The translations under genes were made by a program, and so were the position numbers. From NCBI GenBank assembly GCA_029777145.1, contig JAKOSS010000971.1:1-8375 (forward strand): DNA of 8,375 nt, in the 5' to 3' direction. Position 1 is the stretch's first letter. Every line of letters starts with the position of its first letter. The notes beneath the pieces are model-generated. The model was given only the letters and a program-made list of their open reading frames with translations, ran no database searches and was not told where the DNA came from. Source of the DNA: Acidobacteriota bacterium (GTDB taxonomy: Bacteria; Acidobacteriota; Blastocatellia; Pyrinomonadales; Pyrinomonadaceae). This document shows, one piece after another, positions 1 to 4,745 of the stretch.

Positions 1-5
1 ACCGC

Positions 6-731
6 TCACTTCCAATAGATTTCCAACTCATATTCCTTCGCGCCGCCGCCGTCGTCGTAGATTTCGACCACCGCAGTAAAATCATTTGACGCGGTCGGTT
101 GTTCGACGATCCGGACCGTGCCGCGGCCTTTCGATTTCGTGACCCCGACAACAACCTCCGACTCCGGCATGCGAGTCGTGAAACTGAATGTGCCGTTCGG
201 CATGGTTCGACCCGAAACCGTCCGGTATTCGATCTGATTTCCCTTGATCAGCAGCTGCAGCTTGTCATCGACCATCCCGCGCCAATAGACCCGACCGGCG
301 ACCGGACGGTTCTCCGGATTCGGGCGATCGGCGGAATCACTGCCGAACTCCGCGGAAATGTCCGCGACGATGCCGCGGACAGTTTGCCAGCGATCCGCGA
401 ACGCGGAACCCGCCGGCGTGCGTCGCGACAGTTCGCCGATGATCGCGATCGATCTCCGGATCTCGACGACCGGCCGTTGGCCGCGCACGAGATCCCGCAG
501 AAGTCGCGCCGAGCCGCCGAATTGTGCGGCAAAGAAAGTCTCGTCGAGCGTCGCCTGATCGGATCCGTCTCCGCGTTTGACGGTGTCTGCGGCGGCGGCG
601 GCGAGTGCGTCCGCTTCGTCCCGCAGGCGATCGACAAGCGTCTCCATCCGCGACGAGGGTGTGTAGATTTGTTGGGCGTTCGCCGCAAACGCGGCAAGTA
701 GCAGAAAAACGGGCAACAGTATGCGTCTCAT
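6..731 (-). CDS. Secreted protein of unknown function with C-terminal beta-rich domain
   Basis: A 241-residue protein whose function I do not recognise. Residues 1-19 form a clear Sec signal peptide: MRR, a hydrophobic core LLPVFLLLAAFA, then ANA before QQ, so signal peptidase I probably cuts after residue 19 and the product is exported. Residues 28-125 look helical and charged. A Pro/Asn-rich hinge (about 134-144) leads to a C-terminal domain (146-241) with alternating hydrophobic strands, including GRVYWRG, LQLLIKGN, IEYRTVSG, TVRIVEQP and a terminal ELEIYWK; this suggests a small beta-sandwich. There are no cysteines and no catalytic motif that I can see. I chose the ATG at 731 because GGGAGG lies just upstream (736-741, read on the minus strand). 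An in-frame TTG at 743 would put that ribosome binding site inside the gene and add MGGT ahead of the signal peptide. It lies downstream of the sugar kinase on the same strand. The coding call is strong; the function is unknown. Confidence 0.82.
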   Translation of the reverse strand: MRRILLPVFLLLAAFAANAQQIYTPSSRMETLVDRLRDEADALAAAAADTVKRGDGSDQATLDETFFAAQFGGSARLLRDLVRGQRPVVEIRRSIAIIGELSRRTPAGSAFADRWQTVRGIVADISAEFGSDSADRPNPENRPVAGRVYWRGMVDDKLQLLIKGNQIEYRTVSGRTMPNGTFSFTTRMPESEVVVGVTKSKGRGTVRIVEQPTASNDFTAVVEIYDDGGGAKEYELEIYWK

Positions 732-735
732 CGTT

Positions 736-741
736 CCTCCC
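736..741 (-). promoter_or_regulatory. Ribosome binding site deciding the start of the secreted-protein gene
   Basis: Read on the minus strand the sequence is GGGAGG, then AACG, then ATG (731-729). This near-perfect Shine-Dalgarno with short spacing favours the ATG over the in-frame TTG at 743-741, which overlaps it. Confidence 0.7.
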
Positions 742-769
742 AAAAGCCGATGACGGCCGATCCGAAACG

Positions 770-785
770 GGGCCGAATTCGGCCC
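770..785. repeat. Perfect 16-base palindrome (GGGCCGAATTCGGCCC), possible hairpin or terminator
   Basis: Every base pairs across the centre at 777/778. As RNA it would form a six-pair GC stem with an AATT loop. On the minus strand it lies 34 bases past the kinase stop codon and 38 bases ahead of the secreted-protein ATG. It is followed by CGTTTCGG, so the T-tract is short and a Rho-independent terminator is only a weak possibility. It could equally be a leader hairpin for the secreted-protein gene or a protein-binding site. Confidence 0.45.
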
Positions 786-817
786 GTCCGGTTCAACTTG
801 ATGATTGAGTTGGAAAG

Positions 818-846
818 ATTATACTGCGCCGGCCGTGATCTCACGA
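818..846 (-). promoter_or_regulatory. Candidate promoter for the secreted-protein gene, overlapping the kinase stop codon
   Basis: The minus strand has a perfect TATAAT at 823-818, sharing bases with the kinase TAA stop (821-819). With a 17-base spacer the -35 would be TCGTGA at 846-841, only three of six matches to TTGACA, so the call rests on the -10 box. Transcription would begin near 811, giving a leader of about 80 bases that contains the palindrome at 770-785. Confidence 0.35.
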
Positions 847-1841
847 ACCGTCAGACCGTCGGCCGCGAGTTGCCAGTCGAGAACCTCGGCACCTTCCTGG
901 GCGGCAAGCGCCGTCTGGACATCGGCGCGGCGGCCGTCTTCGCAGAAGAACGCGATGCATCCGCCGCCGCCTGCTCCGCAGACTTTGGCAGCGATCGCGC
1001 CGTTCGCGTAGGCGACGTCAATGAGCTTGTCCATCTGTGGCGTCGTGATGTTTGGAGAGAGCCGTTTGCGTTCCGGATGCGCGGCTCGGAGTTGAGTTCC
1101 GACCGAGTCCCAATCGCCGGCCAACAGCGCGTTTCGAAGGTTCAGCGACGTGTCGCGGATGCCCTCGAAGATCTCGAACAGTTCCCGGTCGCCGTCGATG
1201 TGCCGCTTCGTGATTTCCCAGTTGTTGGTTCCCGAGTTCCGCGGTTCGCCGGTGTAGATGACGACCATGCGCCGTCCCAGCGTGTCGGTATCGACCTCGA
1301 GCGCCTCGCGGCGCATTCCTTCGGGGCCGAAGTGGATGCATGAGACGCCGCCGTATTGCGCCGAGTAATAGTCCTGATAGCCGGTCGGGACCTTGATCAC
1401 CTGGCATTCGACGGCGGCGGCGATCGGAATGAACCGCTCGGGCGAATAGCGGTTGCCGACCAGCCGGTTCAACGCGCCGATGCAGGCGATGTTGAGCGTC
1501 GACGAGCCCGCGAGGCCCGCTCCGGCCGGCGCTCGTGATTCCGTGATCATATTGAATCCGACCGTCGGCCTGAAGAAATACACGAGTTTCGAAAGCAGTT
1601 CGAGACGAGGCTCGTCACGGAGCGACGAAATTTCCGCCAACGGCGTCTCAAAACGGTCGCCGCGGTCGATCGACTCGAGCACGATCAGGTCGTCGTTGCG
1701 GGTTTCAATCCGGCAGTGCGCGAGGAGGCTGACCGCGAAATTCACGGTCGCGGCGCCTTCGTGGAACAGAAAAAGCGGCGGAATATCAATGGTGCCTCCG
1801 GCGAGATCCACTCGGGTCGGGGCCGACGATTCGATGATCAT
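819..1841 (-). CDS. GHMP-family sugar kinase, D-glycero-D-manno-heptose 7-phosphate kinase-like
   Basis: A 340-residue cytoplasmic kinase of the GHMP superfamily, predicted to transfer ATP phosphate to a sugar or sugar phosphate. Three family motifs are visible. The first is the N-terminal substrate strand APTRVDLAGGTIDIPP (7-22). The second is the Gly/Ser-rich ATP loop PAGAGLAGSST (105-115). The third is KVCGAGGGGC (286-295) near the C-terminus. GYQDYYSAQYGG (154-165) matches the catalytic QD segment typical of HddA-like kinases. Length fits HddA (about 340). HddA phosphorylates a heptose 7-phosphate for surface-polysaccharide nucleotide sugars, but no GmhA, GmhB or HddC partner is in the window, so the substrate is uncertain; a fucose-type or other sugar kinase is an alternative. 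The ATG at 1841 lets the first motif start at residue 7, as usual. No good Shine-Dalgarno precedes it. It lies 66 bases downstream of dedA on the same strand. Confidence 0.85.
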   Translation of the reverse strand: MIIESSAPTRVDLAGGTIDIPPLFLFHEGAATVNFAVSLLAHCRIETRNDDLIVLESIDRGDRFETPLAEISSLRDEPRLELLSKLVYFFRPTVGFNMITESRAPAGAGLAGSSTLNIACIGALNRLVGNRYSPERFIPIAAAVECQVIKVPTGYQDYYSAQYGGVSCIHFGPEGMRREALEVDTDTLGRRMVVIYTGEPRNSGTNNWEITKRHIDGDRELFEIFEGIRDTSLNLRNALLAGDWDSVGTQLRAAHPERKRLSPNITTPQMDKLIDVAYANGAIAAKVCGAGGGGCIAFFCEDGRRADVQTALAAQEGAEVLDWQLAADGLTVREITAGAV

Positions 1842-1869
1842 ATTAAGAAGTACGGATTAGCAAAGATAA

Positions 1870-1898
1870 CTTTTACCATTACAGGCGGGAATTAACAA
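1870..1898 (-). promoter_or_regulatory. Weak candidate promoter for the sugar kinase
   Basis: In the AT-rich 66-base gap between dedA and the kinase, the minus strand reads TTGTTA (1898-1893), 17 bases, then TAAAAG (1875-1870). Each box has four of six consensus matches. The kinase may instead be read only from the dedA promoter. No hairpin terminator is seen in this gap. Confidence 0.25.
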
Positions 1899-1907
1899 TA
1901 AGGAAAC

Positions 1908-2660
1908 CTAATCCTTTGAGGTGTTTGCGGCCTTGCCTTTGGGTGGTGATTCGGGCGCCGGTTCGTCCGCGTCGGATTTTACGGTTTTGAGGTGCAGCCG
2001 TTCGCCGAGATCGAGCAATCTGCCCTGCGCCACACCCTCGATGTCGTGGAGTTTGACCTCGATCCGATGAAGCGTCTCGGGGTTGACCTCTTCGACCTTT
2101 TCGGACAGCCAGTAACGCTCGACGACGTAAAAGATGATGATTCCGACGAGGACGATGAAGAACAGCGAGATCCCAACCTGTTTGAAGTTGCCGAGAATTC
2201 CCGTGATCGCGCCGCTGAAGAAATATCCGGTGCCGGCGAGGATCAGGACCCACGCTCCGCAGCTGATCGCGTCGAGCATCACGAATCGCCAGAACGGCGT
2301 CTTCGCGATCCCGTAAAAGAGGCACATTCCGACGCGGATGCCGTAGATATATTTGGAGATCACGATCGCGGACCCGCCGAACTTGTCGATCAGGCGTTCG
2401 ATCCGCGGCTGGGCCATTTGATAGAACCGATAATGTTTCGCCTTTTCGTGAAACACGCGCCCGATCGTGTAGCCGACGCTGTCGCCGACCATGCCGCCGA
2501 ACGTTCCCGCGAGGAAAACCTTGAGAAAGCTGTAGTGTCCGAAAAAGCCGCTGTGGGCCATCGCCCCGGAGATAAGCAAGGTGATATCTCCCTCAACAGT
2601 ACACAGCGCGAAAACCGCGTAAATACCATACTGTTCAATGAGTTGAGATAGCTGTTCCAT
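1908..2660 (-). CDS. DedA-family inner membrane protein with extended cytoplasmic tail
   Basis: A 250-residue polytopic membrane protein of the DedA (VTT/SNARE-associated) family. Members are linked to lipid scrambling or undecaprenyl-phosphate recycling, membrane potential and drug resistance. Visible family features are an acidic residue in the first re-entrant region (E23 in TVEGD), GDSVGYTIGR (59-68), KFGGSAIVISKYIYGIRVG (93-111), and the FWRFVMLDAISCGAW segment (123-137). A last membrane helix spans roughly 162-181. Residues 183-250 form a charged, Pro/Lys-rich soluble tail of about 65 residues. In E. coli YqjA two essential arginines sit six residues apart in a motif like RFIPGVRT; here the first is Lys (K103), the motif proline is Tyr (Y106), and the second is kept (R109). 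The ATG at 2660 fits the family N-terminus, though no clear Shine-Dalgarno precedes it. It is divergent from the ROK gene. Family call firm; substrate unknown. Confidence 0.88.
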   Translation of the reverse strand: MEQLSQLIEQYGIYAVFALCTVEGDITLLISGAMAHSGFFGHYSFLKVFLAGTFGGMVGDSVGYTIGRVFHEKAKHYRFYQMAQPRIERLIDKFGGSAIVISKYIYGIRVGMCLFYGIAKTPFWRFVMLDAISCGAWVLILAGTGYFFSGAITGILGNFKQVGISLFFIVLVGIIIFYVVERYWLSEKVEEVNPETLHRIEVKLHDIEGVAQGRLLDLGERLHLKTVKSDADEPAPESPPKGKAANTSKD

Positions 2661-2689
2661 ACAGGCTCGGGAAGTGTTTCTTCTGGTGG

Positions 2690-2703
2690 ACTCTTCAAAG
2701 AGT
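2690..2703. repeat. Short inverted repeat ACTCTT-CA-AAGAGT in the dedA promoter region
   Basis: Six-base arms with a two-base centre, perfect. It overlaps the proposed dedA -10 box (2704-2699) and the likely transcription start, a position typical of a repressor operator. No protein is assigned. Confidence 0.4.
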
Positions 2704-2727
2704 AGCGCCCAAAACAGGTTGAGTCAA
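2699..2727 (-). promoter_or_regulatory. Candidate dedA promoter
   Basis: The minus strand reads TTGACT (2727-2722), a 17-base spacer, then TACTCT (2704-2699). The -35 matches five of six and the -10 three of six, so intrinsic strength is modest. Transcription would begin near 2692, about 30 bases ahead of the dedA ATG. Confidence 0.35.
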
Positions 2728-2728
2728 C
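2718..2728. repeat. Short inverted repeat GTTGA-G-TCAAC over the dedA -35 box
   Basis: Five-base arms around a single central G, perfect, covering the proposed dedA -35 (2727-2722). It is short enough to arise by chance. A second inverted repeat over the -10 makes a control region more plausible. Confidence 0.3.
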
Positions 2729-2766
2729 GGTTCGCGCGGCGGCCCTCCCAAATGCGGAGGCAAAGT

Positions 2767-2795
2767 TTGACACTGCTTCGGCAACTGACTAAAAT
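2767..2795 (+). promoter_or_regulatory. Strong sigma70-like promoter for the ROK gene
   Basis: TTGACA at 2767-2772 is a perfect -35. It is followed by exactly 17 bases and TAAAAT at 2790-2795, five of six matches to TATAAT. Transcription would start near 2802, giving a leader of about 40 bases to the ATG at 2842. Because the promoter lies downstream of the in-frame GTG at 2674, it argues against that longer start. Confidence 0.7.
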
Positions 2796-2841
2796 CCACT
2801 TAGTTTTCGGCGCAAACGCAAGCGATTACAGGATTTCTTCA

Positions 2842-3765
2842 ATGAGCGACCCGGTTACGAGCCACGCGAATTCGATCGGAGTCGAGGTTACGCCCTCGAC
2901 CTTGCGCGCCGTTGAGATCGGACCTTCGGGCGACCTCCTGAATTCGCATTCCGCACCTCTTGTCCGCGGCAACGAGGTCTTGCCCCAAATCGTCGGATTC
3001 ATCAACGAACTCCGCTCGAAATTCACGGCGTTCGATTCGATCGGCGTGACGTTTCCGGGACTCGTGAGGAAAAGCGACAGGCGGATCGCGTACTCGACCT
3101 ACTTTCCCGAGTACGAAGATGTTGATCTTTTGGGCGAACTCGAGAAAACGACGCGGCTCAGGGTCTGGATCGAAAACGACGCGAATTCTGCCGGTTACGG
3201 CGAATACGTTCTCGGCGCGGGCCGAAGCTGTTCGAGCATGTTCTATGCAACGCTCGGAACCGGAGTCGGCGGCGCCTTCATCGTCGACGGCATCATCTGG
3301 CACGGAACGTCCGGCTTTGCGGGCGAGTTCGGCTCGCTGGCGATCGACGAGGACGGGACACGGCTCGAAGAGGTCGCGTCGGCGACCAATATCGTCCGCC
3401 GGACGCGGCAGAGGTTTCATCAGGACAGCACCTCTTCGCTCGGAAAGTATCAGGAAGCTGAGATTACGGTCGATGACGTCGTGCGCGCGGCTCTGAGCGG
3501 CGACGATTTCGCGCATCTCATGCTGCAACGCACCGGACGATACGTCGGAACGGCGATCGCGGGCGTGATCAATCTTCTTAATGTCGAACGCGTCGTCATC
3601 GGCGGTGAGATCACCGATGCCGACCATACCCTCCTCGACGCGATCGTGACGCGTGCCCGCGACCTGACGTTTCGACCCTCGTTCGAAGCGACCAGCATCG
3701 TCGCCGGCGAACTAGGCAATAAAGCGGCGGCGATCGGAGTTGCATTATTATCAAAAAAATTGTAA
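2842..3765 (+). CDS. ROK-family protein, degenerate sugar kinase or sugar-binding protein
   Basis: A 307-residue ROK (repressor/ORF/kinase) protein of typical kinase length without an N-terminal helix-turn-helix, so not a NagC-type repressor. The ASKHA core is recognisable: PGL (72-74), catalytic ENDAN (111-115, base D113), LGTGVGGAF (138-146), GEFG (161-164), LEEVAS (175-180) and VVIGGEI (251-257). Three departures stand out. The N-terminal phosphate loop reads GVEVTPSTLRAVEIG (13-27) rather than DIGGTKI. The GEIGH histidine is Ser (S165). The zinc-binding CxCGxxGC loop is missing, with the chain passing from DEDG (169-172) directly to RLEEVAS. Glucokinase-like activity is therefore uncertain; a kinase with altered substrate or a non-catalytic sugar sensor is possible. 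I chose the ATG at 2842: AGGA lies nine bases upstream, a strong promoter ends just before it, and the 56 upstream codons from a GTG at 2674 look non-coding. Confidence 0.82.
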   Translation: MSDPVTSHANSIGVEVTPSTLRAVEIGPSGDLLNSHSAPLVRGNEVLPQIVGFINELRSKFTAFDSIGVTFPGLVRKSDRRIAYSTYFPEYEDVDLLGELEKTTRLRVWIENDANSAGYGEYVLGAGRSCSSMFYATLGTGVGGAFIVDGIIWHGTSGFAGEFGSLAIDEDGTRLEEVASATNIVRRTRQRFHQDSTSSLGKYQEAEITVDDVVRAALSGDDFAHLMLQRTGRYVGTAIAGVINLLNVERVVIGGEITDADHTLLDAIVTRARDLTFRPSFEATSIVAGELGNKAAAIGVALLSKKL

Positions 3766-4017
3766 TAACGCAGATAGATTTGCGACCGTAATTTTCCTTA
3801 TCAGACAAACTTATTAAACTCAGGTTGCGGAGAGTAGCAGTGTTTTTCTATCCTGACTATTTCTCAGTCGGCGTTTGCGCCGAGCCAGACTTTTTGAAAG
3901 AATGCAGGGATTGCGGTAGGGGTACTTAAAACAATCAAAATTATTTCGGAAAGTTCTCAATTTCTTAAGATTGGGACTCGCCGAGGTTTAATTTCTAATT
4001 AACCCGGAAAGGAAACC
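3766..4017 (+). promoter_or_regulatory. Leader and control region of the act operon
   Basis: This 252-base stretch between the ROK stop and actA is AT-rich compared with the genes around it and contains no plausible gene. It must hold the act operon promoter unless the ROK promoter reads through. The best boxes I see are weak: TTGCGG (3825-3830), 18 bases, TATCCT (3849-3854), and a second TTGCGG (3911-3916), 19 bases, CAAAAT (3936-3941). Neither is convincing. A GC hairpin at 3868-3883 lies between them. The actA ribosome binding site (GGAAAGGAAACC) ends the region. Confidence 0.35.
3868..3895 (+). terminator. Possible weak terminator or leader hairpin (TCGGCG-TTTG-CGCCGA)
   Basis: A perfect six-pair stem with a four-base loop spans 3868-3883, followed after seven bases by TTTTT (3891-3895). 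The gap before the T-tract makes it a poor intrinsic terminator. It lies 102 bases past the ROK stop, where a terminator would be useful, but it could also be a leader hairpin if act transcription starts upstream of it. Confidence 0.35.
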
Positions 4018-4680
4018 ATGGGACAGATCTTTCATCACGGAGCAAATAACGTTGCGAAAGCGAGCATAATCGTTGCGATCGTCTTCGGCGGAGTCGCGTT
4101 TTACGCGTACACGCAGATCGCCCGATCCTCGTATTTTACGAACCAGGGCCTCGAACGTCCGCAGCCCGTTCAGTTCAGCCACCGGCACCATGTCGGCGAT
4201 GACGGGATCGACTGCCGTTATTGTCATACCTCGGTCGAAACCTCGGCTTCTGCCGGACTTCCGCCGACGCAGACCTGTATGAACTGCCACTCGCAGCTTT
4301 GGGCCGACAGCCCGTATCTTGAGCCGGTCCGCGCCAGCTTCCGCGACAATAAACCGTTGCAATGGACCCGCGTCCACGATCTTCCCGGATTCGTTTACTT
4401 CAATCACAGCATTCACGTCGCGAAAGGCGTCGGCTGCGCTTCGTGCCACGGGGACGTCGCCAATATGCCGAGTGTCTATCAGGAGAACACACTCCAGATG
4501 GAATGGTGTATTGCCTGCCACCGCGATCCGGTTCCGAATATCCGACCGGAATCCGAGATCTTCAATACATCGTGGAACAAGGACGACATTACGCCGGAAC
4601 AGGAAAAGGAAGTCGCCGCGAAGGTCGCGAAGTTGCGCGGCAAAGATTTCATGACGAGCTGCTCAACGTGTCACCGGTAA
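4018..4680 (+). CDS. actA: Alternative complex III subunit ActA, pentaheme cytochrome c
   Basis: A 220-residue membrane-anchored multiheme cytochrome, the electron-exit subunit of the ACIII quinol oxidoreductase. Five CXXCH heme sites are present: C66-H70, C87-H91, C140-H144, C164-H168 and C215-H219. The last sits two residues from the end in SCSTCHR, as I recall for ActA. Extra histidines suited to distal heme ligation occur in FSHRHHVG (53-60) and YFNHSIHV (127-134). An uncleaved N-terminal hydrophobic segment (about 14-33) should anchor the protein, with the hemes on the periplasmic side. Family knowledge: ActA hemes take electrons from the ActB clusters and pass them to a soluble or oxidase-linked cytochrome c. 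The ATG at 4018 is preceded by AGGA with good spacing. It is the first gene of the act cluster, with actB 65 bases downstream on the same strand. Heme count, length and neighbours all agree. Confidence 0.94.
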   Translation: MGQIFHHGANNVAKASIIVAIVFGGVAFYAYTQIARSSYFTNQGLERPQPVQFSHRHHVGDDGIDCRYCHTSVETSASAGLPPTQTCMNCHSQLWADSPYLEPVRASFRDNKPLQWTRVHDLPGFVYFNHSIHVAKGVGCASCHGDVANMPSVYQENTLQMEWCIACHRDPVPNIRPESEIFNTSWNKDDITPEQEKEVAAKVAKLRGKDFMTSCSTCHR

Positions 4681-4745
4681 GAATTTTGAGTACCAGAGCG
4701 CAGTTTCGGGAGAGAACAGTTACTAACATCGAGGGATCAAAATAG

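Noticed and set aside
99..701. Plus-strand 200-codon frame opposite the secreted-protein gene
   Set aside because: The minus-strand gene has a signal peptide, a ribosome binding site and a sensible composition. The plus-strand product is Arg-rich and featureless.
750..1343. Plus-strand 197-codon frame opposite the GHMP kinase
   Set aside because: The minus strand carries three GHMP kinase motifs in order; this is the complementary shadow.
2674..2841. Longer ROK start at GTG 2674, adding 56 residues
   Set aside because: The added residues are Arg/Ser/Gln-rich and unlike a ROK N-terminus. They span the strong promoter at 2767-2795, and the ATG at 2842 has an AGGA site.
2839..3627. Open frame of 262 codons on the minus strand opposite the ROK gene
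   Set aside because: The composition is dominated by Arg, Asp and Val and it mirrors a good ROK coding frame. It is a shadow.
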